64,000 nt of DNA from Bosea sp. NBC_00550 (GTDB taxonomy: Bacteria > Pseudomonadota > Alphaproteobacteria > Rhizobiales > Beijerinckiaceae): NCBI RefSeq assembly GCF_026020075.1, contig NZ_CP102772.1, forward strand, positions 5,543,501 through 5,607,500, given 5' to 3'. The translations under genes were made by a program, and so were the position numbers. The notes beneath the pieces were generated by a model. The model was given only the letters and a program-made list of their open reading frames with translations, was not told where the DNA came from and did not search any database. This document shows positions 18,137-26,734 of the stretch, piece by piece (the first letter of the stretch is position 1; the number at the start of each line of letters is the position of its first letter).

Positions 18137-18165
18137 TTGACCCTGGCGGGCGCGAACCCTAAGCA
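18137..18165 (+). promoter_or_regulatory. Possible promoter for glyQS
   Basis: TTGACC, a 17-base spacer, then TAAGCA, about 90 bases before the glyQ start. The spacing is ideal and the -35 box good, but the -10 box is weak. Confidence 0.3.
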
Positions 18166-18256
18166 CCCCGCCATCCCTTTGTTATCGGAAGGTTGCCGGC
18201 ACTTGTCCGCCCCAGCACCGCACTTGCTCCCTGCCAACCCGGTTTCCTCGCCGGCG

Positions 18257-19174
18257 ATGGACCCGACGCGCTCTTTCCAGGCGCTGCTGCTGACGCTGCA
18301 GCGCTTCTGGGCCGAGCGAGGTTGCGTCGTGCTGCAGCCTTACGACATGGAGGTCGGCGCCGGCACCTTCCACCCGGCGACGACTTTGCGTGCGCTTGGG
18401 CCCAAGCCCTGGAAGGCGGCCTATGTCCAGCCTTCGCGCCGCCCCAAGGACGGCCGCTATGGCGAGAACCCCAACCGCCTCCAGCATTATTACCAGTTCC
18501 AGGTCATCCTGAAGCCGTCGCCGCCGGACCTGCAGCAGCTCTATCTCGACTCGCTCAAGGCCATCGGCGTCGATCTCGCGCTGCATGATGTCCGCTTCGT
18601 CGAGGACGATTGGGAAAGCCCGACGCTCGGCGCATGGGGGCTCGGCTGGGAGTGCTGGTGCGACGGTATGGAGGTCAGCCAGTTCACCTATTTCCAGCAG
18701 GTCGCGGGTGTCGAATGCGCCCCGGTCGCGGGCGAGCTGACCTATGGGCTCGAGCGGCTGGCGATGTATGTCCAGGGCGTCGAGAACGTCTACGACCTCA
18801 ATTTCAACGGCCTCGACGGCGAGGACCGGATTTCATACGGCGACGTCTTCCTGCAGGCCGAGCAGGAATATTCGCGGCATAATTTCGAGCACGCCAATAC
18901 CGAGACGCTGTTCCGCCACTTCTCGGACGCCGAAGCCGAATGCAAGGCGTTGCTGGCCGCCGGCGAACCCGTCTCCGGCGCCAACCAGCCTCGCCACCAG
19001 CTCGCCCTGCCGGCCTATGACCAGTGCATCAAGGCGAGCCACATCTTCAATCTGCTCGATGCGCGCGGCGTGATCTCGGTCACCGAGCGCCAGAGCTATA
19101 TCCTGCGCGTGCGTGAGCTCGCCAAGGCCTGCGGTGCAGCCTGGCTGAAGACCGCCGGCGGCGGAGCCATCTGA
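18257..19174 (+). CDS. glyQ: Glycyl-tRNA synthetase alpha subunit
   Basis: This is the catalytic alpha subunit of the tetrameric bacterial glycyl-tRNA synthetase. The 305 residues include the family signatures [40 protein letters not shown] and [16 protein letters not shown] 18257 is chosen since it gives the normal N-terminus [18 protein letters not shown]; the frame is open far upstream, but that stretch overlaps paralogue C and is not family-like. The stop codon overlaps the glyS start by one base (TGATG). Confidence 0.97.
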   Translation: MDPTRSFQALLLTLQRFWAERGCVVLQPYDMEVGAGTFHPATTLRALGPKPWKAAYVQPSRRPKDGRYGENPNRLQHYYQFQVILKPSPPDLQQLYLDSLKAIGVDLALHDVRFVEDDWESPTLGAWGLGWECWCDGMEVSQFTYFQQVAGVECAPVAGELTYGLERLAMYVQGVENVYDLNFNGLDGEDRISYGDVFLQAEQEYSRHNFEHANTETLFRHFSDAEAECKALLAAGEPVSGANQPRHQLALPAYDQCIKASHIFNLLDARGVISVTERQSYILRVRELAKACGAAWLKTAGGGAI

Positions 19175-21636
19175 TGCCCGATCTCCTGCTCGAACTCTTC
19201 TCCGAGGAAATCCCCGCGCGCATGCAGCGCAAGGCGGGCGAGGATCTGAAGAAGCTCGTCACCGATGCGCTCGTCGAGCGCGGCCTCGTCTATGAGGGCG
19301 CCAAGGCCTTCGTCACGCCGCGCCGGCTGGCGCTGCACGTCGCCGGGCTGCCGGTGCGCGGCCGCGATGTCCGCGAGGAGCGCAAGGGCCCGCGCGTCGG
19401 CGCGCCCGAGGCTGCCGTGCAGGGCTTCCTCAAGGCTGCCGGGCTAAATTCGCTCGATCAGGCGACCATCGTCAGCGATCCGAAAAAGGGCGATTCCTAC
19501 GTCGCCATCATCGAGAAGCCAGGCCAGGAAACTGTTGCCGCCATCGCCGAGATCGTGCCGGCGGTGATCCGGTCCTTCCCCTGGCCGAAGTCGATGCGTT
19601 GGGGCAAGGCTTCCGCTGCCGGTGCCAGCCTGCGCTGGGTGCGCCCGCTGCATTCGATCCTCTGCACCTTCGGCGCGGAGACCGAGGACACCGAGATCGT
19701 GCCCTTCGAGGTCGACGGCATCGTCTCCGGCAACGTCACCTATGGCCACCGCTTCCATGCGCCCGGCCCGATCACGGTGAAGCGCCTCGACGACTATGTG
19801 ACCTCGCTGGAGAAGGCCAAGGTCGTGCTAGATGCCGACCGGCGCAAGGAGATCATCCTCACCGACGCCCGCAACCTCGCCTTCGCGCAGGGGCTCGATC
19901 TCGTCGAGGATGAGGGGCTTCTGGAGGAGGTTGCCGGCCTCGTCGAATGGCCGGTCGTGCTGATGGGCGAATTCGAGGAGCGCTTCCTCGACATCCCCGG
20001 CGAGGCGATCCGCGCCACCATCCGCGCCAACCAGAAATGCTTCGTGTTGCGCGATCCCGCGACGGGCGCGCTTGCCAACCGCTTCATCCTGGTCTCGAAC
20101 CTCCTCGCCAGCGACGGCGGCACGGCGATCACCGCCGGCAACGGCCGCGTCGTGCGCGCCCGCCTCTCCGACGCCGCCTATTTCTGGCAGACCGATCGCG
20201 GCTCGCTGCCGGACCTCGATACGCTCACGGCCAGCGCCGAGAAGCTCGGGCTCGATCTCGCCAAGCCGCTCGACCAGCGCATGGCCAAGCTCGAAAAGCT
20301 CGGCGTCGTCTTCCACGCGAAGCTCGGCACGCAAGGCGAGCGCGTCCAGCGCATCGCCGCGCTGGCGAGGGAGCTGGCTGATATCGTCGGTGCCGATCCC
20401 GAGAAGGCCGAGCGCGCCGCCAAGCTTGCCAAGGCCGATTTGCCGACCGAGATGGTCGGCGAATTCCCCGAGCTGCAGGGCCTGATGGGCCGGAAATACG
20501 CCGAGCTGCAGGGCGAGGACGCCTCGGTCGCCGCCGCGGTCGAGGAGCATTATAAGCCGCTCGGTCCCTCGGACCGCGTGCCGAGCGATCCAGTTTCGGT
20601 GGCGGTGGCGCTGGCCGACAAGCTCGATACGCTCGTCGGGTTCTGGGCCATCGACGAGAAACCCACGGGGAGCAAGGACCCCTATGCGCTGCGACGGGCG
20701 GCGTTGGGCGTGATCCGGCTGGTGGTTGAGAACGGGGCCCGACTGCCATTGTCTGACATTGGTATAGCTGCACTCAAGCCGGTGCTCGGCACGATGTACT
20801 ACGCCAACAAGATGGCTTCGTTGGAGGCAGTCGAGGCTTTGAGCGACCTTGGAGTACAAGACGATATCGTTGACGACGCATCAACGCGTTTTGGAGGGAG
20901 CGTAAAAGCAATCGATATCTTTGATGATATCGTCCCTGGATACGAAAAGTGGGCTGATGAGAAAGTTGCCGGCCTCCTCTCCTTCTTCCACGATCGCCTG
21001 AAGGTCATGCTCCGCGACCAAGGCGCGCGGCATGATTTGGTCGATGCGGTTCTCGTCGGCGCCCCTTCTCCCCTTGCGGGAGAAGGTGGCAGCGCATCAG
21101 CGCTGACGGATGAGGGGTCTCGCGACGCTTCCGGCAAGGGTGGCGCGACCCCTCACCCCAACCCTCTCCCGCAGGGGGAGAGGGGGCAGGTCGGCGATTC
21201 CGACGATCTCCTCCTCATCACCCGCCGCGTCGCGGCGCTCGGCCGCTTCCTCGACACCGAGGACGGCAGGAACCTGCTCGCCGGCTACAAGCGCGCCGCC
21301 AACATCCTCAAGGCCGAGGAGAAGAAGGACGGGGAGGGCGCCTTCGCCGATGCTCCGGACCTGCACCTCATCGCCGATGCCGGGCTGATCGAGGAGAAGG
21401 CGCTCGCCGTCGCGCTGGCGCAGGCCACTCCGAAGGCCGAGGCCGCCGTCGCCGCCGAGGATTACGAAGGCGCCATGGCCGCGCTGGCGGAGCTGCGCCC
21501 GGCGGTCGATGCCTTCTTCAACAAGGTCACGGTCAACGATCCCGATCCGGCCCAGCGCGCCAACCGCCTGAAGCTGCTGAACCAGCTTCGTCAGGCGACG
21601 CGCTCGGTCGCGGATTTCGACCGCATCGCGGGCTGA
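19174..21636 (+). CDS. glyS: Glycyl-tRNA synthetase beta subunit with two unusual inserts
   Basis: The beta subunit binds tRNA-Gly, and the N-terminal [20 protein letters not shown] is diagnostic. At 820 residues it is longer than the roughly 690-770 usual for the family. Two segments explain this. Residues about 524-600 (20743-20973) are visibly lower in GC, with different codon choice (27 of 60 bases are G or C in 20881-20940). Residues 630-672 (21061-21189) encode the amino-acid translation of a palindromic intergenic repeat, in frame ([18 protein letters not shown], then [14 protein letters not shown]). Flanking sequence is conserved, as in [14 protein letters not shown]. Both inserts keep the frame, so a full product is expected. 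Confidence 0.95.
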   Translation: MPDLLLELFSEEIPARMQRKAGEDLKKLVTDALVERGLVYEGAKAFVTPRRLALHVAGLPVRGRDVREERKGPRVGAPEAAVQGFLKAAGLNSLDQATIVSDPKKGDSYVAIIEKPGQETVAAIAEIVPAVIRSFPWPKSMRWGKASAAGASLRWVRPLHSILCTFGAETEDTEIVPFEVDGIVSGNVTYGHRFHAPGPITVKRLDDYVTSLEKAKVVLDADRRKEIILTDARNLAFAQGLDLVEDEGLLEEVAGLVEWPVVLMGEFEERFLDIPGEAIRATIRANQKCFVLRDPATGALANRFILVSNLLASDGGTAITAGNGRVVRARLSDAAYFWQTDRGSLPDLDTLTASAEKLGLDLAKPLDQRMAKLEKLGVVFHAKLGTQGERVQRIAALARELADIVGADPEKAERAAKLAKADLPTEMVGEFPELQGLMGRKYAELQGEDASVAAAVEEHYKPLGPSDRVPSDPVSVAVALADKLDTLVGFWAIDEKPTGSKDPYALRRAALGVIRLVVENGARLPLSDIGIAALKPVLGTMYYANKMASLEAVEALSDLGVQDDIVDDASTRFGGSVKAIDIFDDIVPGYEKWADEKVAGLLSFFHDRLKVMLRDQGARHDLVDAVLVGAPSPLAGEGGSASALTDEGSRDASGKGGATPHPNPLPQGERGQVGDSDDLLLITRRVAALGRFLDTEDGRNLLAGYKRAANILKAEEKKDGEGAFADAPDLHLIADAGLIEEKALAVALAQATPKAEAAVAAEDYEGAMAALAELRPAVDAFFNKVTVNDPDPAQRANRLKLLNQLRQATRSVADFDRIAG
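21064..21184. repeat. Palindromic repeat element inserted in frame within glyS
   Basis: Three stacked hairpins: CCTTCTCCC/GGGAGAAGG (21064-21086), TGAGGGGTC/GACCCCTCA (21111-21155) and CCCTCTCCC/GGGAGAGGG (21162-21184). The pattern, with CACCCCAACCCTCTCCC and GGGAGAAGGTGGC, is that of a common alphaproteobacterial intergenic repeat, here inside a coding gene. Confidence 0.85.
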
Positions 21637-21645
21637 CACACCGCC

Positions 21646-21837
21646 GTCATGCTCGGGCTTGACCCGAGCATCTTGGAAACCAGTGCCTTCTCGTCCTGAG
21701 ATTCTCGGGTCTGCGCTTCGCTTCGCCCGAGAATGACGCCCTCGACGCCAAGCTCGCCCTTGTGCGGGCATCCACGTCTTGACCGCGACCTTCGACCGCC
21801 GAAGACGTGGATGGTCGGGACAAGCCCGACCATGACG
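21646..21837. repeat. Cluster of GTCATGCTCGGGC-type palindromes
   Basis: This fills most of the gap of about 360 bases between glyS and the next gene. Unit one spans 21646-21677 (GTCATGCTCGGGCTTGACCC, then GAGCATC). Unit two spans 21700-21737 (GAGATTCTCGGGTCTGCGCT, ending CGCCCGAGAATGACG). A third, of related type, ends GGTCGGGACAAGCCCGACCA at about 21812-21832. No gene is seen here. Confidence 0.75.
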
Positions 21838-21996
21838 ATGGAGCTCCCCGCCAAGCACACCCACTTCGCCGGCAAAAGCTCGAACCGGAACCTATTCCCA
21901 CCCTGCGACGTTCTGTCGGCGGGGCTGACATGCTGCGAATACGTCGCGGCAGGGCTCCGGGGGGCCGGCTATCGGCCGAGATAAAGGGCTTCACGC

Positions 21997-22158
21997 ATGT
22001 CCATTCTGATTTCGCTTCTGATCACCGTTCTCGTGATCGGCCTCGTGCTCTATCTCGTGCGCATGCTGCCGCTCGACGGGCAGATCAAGAACGTCGTGCA
22101 GATCATCGTCATCGTGATCGGCATCATCTCGCTGCTGCGCTATCTCGCTGTTTTCTAA
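21997..22158 (+). CDS. Thivi_2564-like small membrane protein
   Basis: A 53-residue protein starting MSILISLLITVLVIGLVLYL, with a short polar turn (LPLDGQIKN) and a second hydrophobic helix ending SLLRYLAVF. It has two membrane helices joined by a DGQIKN loop, matching the small family named after Thivi_2564. The ribosome site is modest (AAAGGG). It is followed 48 bases later by a strong hairpin. Function unknown. Confidence 0.75.
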   Translation: MSILISLLITVLVIGLVLYLVRMLPLDGQIKNVVQIIVIVIGIISLLRYLAVF

Positions 22159-22205
22159 GGCGATTGACGGCGCGCCTGCGCTGGTTCACACTTCGCAAGG
22201 TCCAG

Positions 22206-22237
22206 AGGGCCCCGGACGTTCCCGTCTGGGGCCCTTT
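22206..22237 (+). terminator. Terminator or attenuator hairpin before the URC operon
   Basis: A 13-bp stem (AGGGCCCCGGACG / CGTCTGGGGCCCT, one G-T pair) with a TTCC loop and a TTT tail. It terminates the small membrane gene, but lies only 23 bases before the next gene's ATG, so a transcript of that operon started upstream must pass through it. Confidence 0.8.
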
Positions 22238-22260
22238 CCTGTTTCAGGGCGAGACCTGCG

Positions 22261-23523
22261 ATGAACGCGCCGAACCGCACCGGCCATATCAGGCTGACCT
22301 CCCATCCCGAGCCCGGCAGCGCCGCCGTTCGCTTCCCGATCCGATGGGGCGCCCCGACCGCCGCCGAGCGCGGCCCGATCATCGCCTCGACCACAAACCC
22401 GGCCGACCGCAACGTCATCGGCGCCCATGGCGGCTCCTATTCGGTCTATCGCGCGCTCGCGATCTCGGCCCGCGCGATGAACCCCTCGCAGCGTCCCGAC
22501 CTGACCAACACCTATCCCACCGCCGAGATCGCGCCGCAGCCGCAATGGGCCGATCCGAAGAAGATCGTCTCGCTCGATCCTTACGGCCACACGGTGGCGC
22601 AGGATTTCGGCAAGCTGATCGGCGAGGGCATCGATATCCGCCCTTCCATCGCAATCACCAAGGCGAGGCTCAACCTTCCCGAGATACTCGCGGCCATGGG
22701 CGCGCATCGCCTTGCCGCCGACGGGCATATCCTGCATTCCACCGGCGACATCTCCGTCACCAAGATCGCGGTCGACCCGGTCTGGTATCTGCCGGGCATC
22801 GCCGAGCGCTTCGGCACCACCGAGAACGAACTGCGCCGCACGCTCTTCGAGCAGACCGGCGGCATGTATCCCGAGCTGGTGACGCGGCCTGACCTCAAGG
22901 TCTTCCTGCCGCCGATCGGCTCGATCACCGCCTATGTCATGGGCGAGGTCTCCGGCTTGGCCGACCGCAAGACGCGCATCGCCTGCCGCGTCCATGACGA
23001 GTGCAACGGCTCGGATGTCTTCGGCTCCGACATCTGCACCTGCCGGCCCTATCTCACCCACGGCATCGAGGAATGCGTGAAGGAGGCCCAGAGCGGTGGC
23101 GTCGGCCTCATCGTCTACAACCGCAAGGAGGGCAGGGCGCTTGGCGAGGTCACCAAGTTCCTCGTCTACAACGCCCGCAAGCGCCAGGAGGGTGGCGATT
23201 CCGCCGCGACCTACTTCGAGCGCACCGAATGTGTCGCCGGCGTGCAGGATGCGCGCTTCCAGCAGCTCATGCCGGACGTATTGCACTGGCTCGGCGTCAC
23301 CCGGATCGACCGGCTGATGTCGATGTCGAACATGAAATACGACGCCATGGTCGAGAGCGGCATCGAGATCGGCGAGCGCGTCGCCATCCCGCCCGAGCTG
23401 ATCCCGCCCGATGCCTCCGTCGAGATCGAGGCGAAGAAGGCGGCGGGCTATTATTCGCCCGAGGGCAAGCCCGGCGACAACGCGCTCAAGGCCACCGTCG
23501 GCCGCGAGCTCGACAAGTTCTGA
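22261..23523 (+). CDS. GTP cyclohydrolase II-like protein of the URC uracil-catabolic type
   Basis: The protein has 420 residues, about twice the size of plain RibA. The C-terminal half carries the GTP cyclohydrolase II zinc site C-x10-C-x-C (C248, C259, C261 in HDECNGSDVFGSDICTC) and a RKEGRALGEVTKF block where RibA has QEGRGIGLANK. The N-terminal ~220 residues are specific to this subfamily. In fungi the homologue URC1 works in a uracil degradation pathway; the two following genes here are homologues of URC4 and of uracil phosphoribosyltransferase (URC6), which supports that role over riboflavin synthesis. Confidence 0.88.
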   Translation: MNAPNRTGHIRLTSHPEPGSAAVRFPIRWGAPTAAERGPIIASTTNPADRNVIGAHGGSYSVYRALAISARAMNPSQRPDLTNTYPTAEIAPQPQWADPKKIVSLDPYGHTVAQDFGKLIGEGIDIRPSIAITKARLNLPEILAAMGAHRLAADGHILHSTGDISVTKIAVDPVWYLPGIAERFGTTENELRRTLFEQTGGMYPELVTRPDLKVFLPPIGSITAYVMGEVSGLADRKTRIACRVHDECNGSDVFGSDICTCRPYLTHGIEECVKEAQSGGVGLIVYNRKEGRALGEVTKFLVYNARKRQEGGDSAATYFERTECVAGVQDARFQQLMPDVLHWLGVTRIDRLMSMSNMKYDAMVESGIEIGERVAIPPELIPPDASVEIEAKKAAGYYSPEGKPGDNALKATVGRELDKF

Positions 23524-23547
23524 TCCCGTCCCGCCCTATCCGAGTTG

Positions 23548-24768
23548 ATGATGCCTGACCGCGATTCCGAGGCGTTCCGCGCCCTGTTGAAACCTGCTGC
23601 CGTGCGCGAACGCGCGCGGGAGATGCTGGAGCTGGGATTGTCCGGCGGGCTGCTCCATTTCAGTGTCCATCCCGAGCGGCTGGAGGCTTGCGCCGACTAT
23701 GTGCTGGAGACCATCCGCGCGAATTATCCGACGCTCGAAATCCCCTTCCACGCACGCTGGCGCCACTTCGTCGTCGCCGGGGACGATCGCTGGCAGAGAC
23801 TGGATCAGGCCGCGGCCTTCTCCGACACAGGCGCGCGCGGCCGCGCCGCTTACGACCTCGCCATCGTCAGCGTCCTGCTCGATGCCGGTGCGGGACCGGA
23901 CTGGCGCTATCGCGACGCGGCGACCGGCAGCGAGATCGGCCGCTCCGAGGGGTTGGCGCTCGCTTCGCTCGATATGTTCGCCGCCGGCCTGTTCTCCAGC
24001 GACCCGGCCGATCCTCTGCGCGCCGATGCCGACGCGCTGAAGCACCTCGATACGGCAGGGCTTGCGCAGGGATTCCAGGCCGGGCCGGACAATATGCTAT
24101 TGGCGCTCGAAGGGCGTGCCGCCCTGCTCAACCGCCTCGGAGAGGAGCTGGAGCGGCAGGGTTTGTCGCGCCCCGGCGAGCTTTTCGACCGCTTCGCCGC
24201 CGCCGCCGATACGGGGACGCTCCGGGCCGCCCATATGCTCGGTGAGGTCCTCGCGGTCTTCGGCGGCATCTGGCCTTCGCGCCTGACGCTGGCCGGCGTG
24301 GCGCTGGGCGACACCTGGCGCCATCCGCTGATCGCACCCGGCGAGCCAACGGAAGGCCTGGTGCCCTTCCACAAGCTCTCGCAATGGCTGACCTATTCGC
24401 TGATCGAGCCGCTGCAATGGGCCGGCATCACAATCGTCGATATCGACGATCTCACCGGCCTGCCCGAATATCGCAATGGCGGGCTCTTCCTGGACAGCGG
24501 TGTCATCGCGCTCAAGGACGAGGCGGATCGGGAGAAGGCGCATGAGGTCGGCTCGCCGCTGGTGGTCGAATGGCGGGCGCTGACCGTGGCGCTGCTGGAC
24601 GAGATCGGCGCACTGGTCCGCAGGCGCCTCGGCCGTTCGCGCGAGGAATTGCCGCTCGCCAAGGTGCTGGAGGGCGGCAGCTGGGCCGCTGGGCGCCGGA
24701 TCGCGCGCGAAAAGCGTGTGGATGGCGGTCCGCCCTTGACCATTGTCAGCGACGGCACGGTATTTTGA
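23548..24768 (+). CDS. URC4/Urg3 family protein (DUF1688)
   Basis: A protein of about 406 residues that matches the DUF1688 family throughout: [20 protein letters not shown] near the N-terminus, [42 protein letters not shown] in the middle and [13 protein letters not shown] near the C-terminus. Its fungal homologue URC4 is required for uracil catabolism; the reaction it catalyses has not been settled as far as I know. Two adjacent ATG codons (23548, 23551) are candidate starts. It follows the GTP cyclohydrolase II gene by 24 bases, and upp follows by 40. Confidence 0.9.
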   Translation: MMPDRDSEAFRALLKPAAVRERAREMLELGLSGGLLHFSVHPERLEACADYVLETIRANYPTLEIPFHARWRHFVVAGDDRWQRLDQAAAFSDTGARGRAAYDLAIVSVLLDAGAGPDWRYRDAATGSEIGRSEGLALASLDMFAAGLFSSDPADPLRADADALKHLDTAGLAQGFQAGPDNMLLALEGRAALLNRLGEELERQGLSRPGELFDRFAAAADTGTLRAAHMLGEVLAVFGGIWPSRLTLAGVALGDTWRHPLIAPGEPTEGLVPFHKLSQWLTYSLIEPLQWAGITIVDIDDLTGLPEYRNGGLFLDSGVIALKDEADREKAHEVGSPLVVEWRALTVALLDEIGALVRRRLGRSREELPLAKVLEGGSWAAGRRIAREKRVDGGPPLTIVSDGTVF

Positions 24769-24808
24769 GGGTGAGCACAGCTTCGGGAAACAAAGGGGTA
24801 ACCGGCGT

Positions 24809-25450
24809 ATGACTTCGAGCCAGGACGGTGTCACCGTCGTCGATCACCCGTTGGTCCAGCACAAGCTCACGCTGATGCGCGAGAAGGATCGCTCCACCAA
24901 GAGCTTCCGCCAGCTCCTCAACGAGATCGGCATGCTGCTCTGTTACGAGGTGACGCGCGATCTGCCGACCGAGAAGATCGAAATCGAGACGCCGCTGCAG
25001 AAGTCGATGCAGCCCGTCATCGCCGGCAAGAAGCTGGTCTTCGCGCCGATCCTGCGCGCCGGTGTCGGCTTCCTCGACGGTATGCTCGAGCTGGTGCCGG
25101 CAGCCCGCGTCGCCCATATCGGGCTCTACCGCGATCCCGACACGCTCCAGGCGGTCGAGTATTATTTCAAGGCGCCATCCGACATCGCCGACCGCATGAT
25201 CGTGGTGATGGACCCGATGCTGGCCACCGCAAACTCGGCTGTCGCCGCCGTCGAGCGCCTGAAGGAGCGCGGCGCCAAGGATCTGCGCTTCGTCTGCCTG
25301 CTGGCCGCGCCTGAAGGCATCGCTCACCTGCGCGGCGCCCATCCCGATGTCCGCATCTGGACGGCAGCGATCGACGAGCGCCTCAACGAGCACGGCTACA
25401 TCGTGCCGGGCCTCGGCGACGCCGGAGACCGCATGTTCGGCACGCGCTGA
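24809..25450 (+). CDS. upp: Uracil phosphoribosyltransferase
   Basis: The enzyme makes UMP from uracil and PRPP. The 213 residues show [20 protein letters not shown] at the N-terminus, [20 protein letters not shown] in the middle and the PRPP loop [17 protein letters not shown]; the common form of that loop has ATGGS where this has ATANS. The C-terminal [17 protein letters not shown] is the uracil-binding segment. ATG 24809 is chosen from family N-termini. In the URC pathway the first step is phosphoribosylation of uracil, so the gene may serve catabolism as well as salvage. Confidence 0.95.
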   Translation: MTSSQDGVTVVDHPLVQHKLTLMREKDRSTKSFRQLLNEIGMLLCYEVTRDLPTEKIEIETPLQKSMQPVIAGKKLVFAPILRAGVGFLDGMLELVPAARVAHIGLYRDPDTLQAVEYYFKAPSDIADRMIVVMDPMLATANSAVAAVERLKERGAKDLRFVCLLAAPEGIAHLRGAHPDVRIWTAAIDERLNEHGYIVPGLGDAGDRMFGTR

Positions 25451-25458
25451 ACGGCAAA

Positions 25459-25489
25459 AAGGCCCGCGCCGTTTCCCGGCGCAGGCCTT
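25459..25489 (+). terminator. Terminator of the URC operon
   Basis: Stem AAGGCC-GCGCCG with its complement, one mismatch and a 5-base loop, directly after upp. The T-run is short. Confidence 0.65.
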
Positions 25490-25519
25490 CCTATAACGTT
25501 GCGACCGTCAGGCCTGCCG

Positions 25520-25921
25520 TCAGTCGATCACCTCGATCACGCGGCGGGTGCGCGGCTCGACGATCACGGGCTCGTCGTTCACCACCGTGTAGCGATAGCC
25601 ATGCGCGCCATACTCGGCCGGCACGACGTGATAGACCACTCCGCGCGACGGCAGCACTGTTCCGACTGCGACCGGCTCCGCATAGCGATACGAGCGCATA
25701 TGCTGTGCCATCACATAGTTCCGGAAGCCCGGTTCGTCGCTGATCATCGTCCCACCGGCCGGGTCCCGCGTCAGGGTAGGGGCGAACATGTCCGACCCCG
25801 CAAGCGCGGGATCATGCGTGAAGCCACCGCTGGCGGGATCGCGAATGATCGGCCCCGCAGTCTGCGCAAAGGCAGTTGCGGGAAGAGCCGCGAGGACGAC
25901 AGCAAAAAGAATCCGCTTCAT
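25520..25921 (-). CDS. DUF1236 exported protein (copy 1)
   Basis: A 133-residue exported protein. A signal peptide MKRILFAVVLAALPATAFAQ is followed by a spacer containing two HDP/RDP-type repeats (IIRDPASGGFTHDPALAG, LTRDPAGG), then a DUF1236 domain with YRYAEPVAVGTVLPSRGVVY and the ending VIVEPRTRRVIEVID. GGAGG lies upstream of the ATG. It is paralogous to the neighbouring gene at 26063. The family is frequent in rhizobia, and its role in the envelope is unknown. Confidence 0.83.
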   Translation of the reverse strand: MKRILFAVVLAALPATAFAQTAGPIIRDPASGGFTHDPALAGSDMFAPTLTRDPAGGTMISDEPGFRNYVMAQHMRSYRYAEPVAVGTVLPSRGVVYHVVPAEYGAHGYRYTVVNDEPVIVEPRTRRVIEVID

Positions 25922-26000
25922 TGTAAGTGACCTCCGATAACGCCCCGCTCTGAAAACGCCGCCACCTGGCGGCGGTTCCGGCTGTGGCGATCACCAAAAA

Positions 26001-26036
26001 GAGAGGCCCGCCCCCGTTTCCAGGGGCGGGCCTCTC
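26001..26036 (-). terminator. Strong terminator after DUF1236 copy 2
   Basis: A 14-bp perfect stem (GAGAGGCCCGCCCC / GGGGCGGGCCTCTC) followed on the minus strand by TTTTTGG. It separates the two DUF1236 genes into independent transcripts. Confidence 0.9.
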
Positions 26037-26062
26037 GACGACTCCGAGGAGCCGTCAGGCGG

Positions 26063-26494
26063 TTACTGGATGATCTGAACCACGCGACGGGTCTGCGGCT
26101 CGACGATGACCGTGCGGTCGTTCACCACCGTGTAGCTGTAGTTCGAGGCGCTCGCGCCGTATTCGGCCGGCAGGCGGTGATAGGTCACGCCCTGCGCCGG
26201 CAGCACCGTGCCGACAGCGATCGGCTCGGCATAGGTATAGGACGGAACGCGCTGCTCGACGACATAGGTGCGGAATCGGGGCTCCGCCGCATCGCCGACG
26301 ATGGCGCCGACGACTGCACCGCCGACGCCGCCGACGACTGCACCCACGGGGCCGCCGACGACAGCGCCGCCTACAGCACCGGCCGCCGCGCCGCTGGTCG
26401 CGCCGCCGACAGCGCCGCCCGAAGGCTGGCTCTGGGCGAAGGCAACAGCCGGGGTGATGGCGAGGGCGGCAACAAGAGCGATCTTCTTGAACAT
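26063..26494 (-). CDS. DUF1236 exported protein with glycine-zipper linker (copy 2)
   Basis: A 143-residue exported protein. A signal peptide MFKKIALVAALAITPAVAFA is followed by a Gly/Ala/Val-rich segment of regular GAVxGGxxG steps (about residues 27-68, glycine-zipper-like), then the DUF1236 domain (YTYAEPIAVGTVLPAQGVTY, ending VIVEPQTRRVVQIIQ). ATG 26494 is chosen for its AAGGAG. The glycine-rich region is the main difference from copy 1 and could insert in or associate with the outer membrane; this is inference. Confidence 0.83.
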   Translation of the reverse strand: MFKKIALVAALAITPAVAFAQSQPSGGAVGGATSGAAAGAVGGAVVGGPVGAVVGGVGGAVVGAIVGDAAEPRFRTYVVEQRVPSYTYAEPIAVGTVLPAQGVTYHRLPAEYGASASNYSYTVVNDRTVIVEPQTRRVVQIIQ

Positions 26495-26685
26495 AATGTC
26501 TCTCCTTCCGAAGTGAACGTCGGCGAGACAACCGCAGCTTGGCGAAACAGTTCCCGGAAAATCGGTCACGAGATGTTAACGCCACGCAACCCGGCGGAAA
26601 AAGAACAGGCAGAACAAAGTCTTGCTTGTTCATGGCAGAACACGGACCCGCGGCTCATTCTCGCCCGCGCAGCCTGAAACGAAAA

Positions 26686-26707
26686 CGGCGGGCCCCGAGG
26701 CCCGCCG
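26686..26707 (-). terminator. Terminator of the tct operon
   Basis: A 9-bp perfect stem (CGGCGGGCC / GGCCCGCCG) with a CCGA loop; on the minus strand it is followed by GTTTTCGTTT. Confidence 0.8.
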
Positions 26708-26734
26708 CAAAATGCGCTCTGTCCGGCTGGATGC

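Noticed and set aside
17750..18256. Upstream extension of glyQ by 169 codons
   Set aside because: It overlaps a secreted-protein gene on the other strand, and GlyQ proteins start at MDPTRSF-like sequences.
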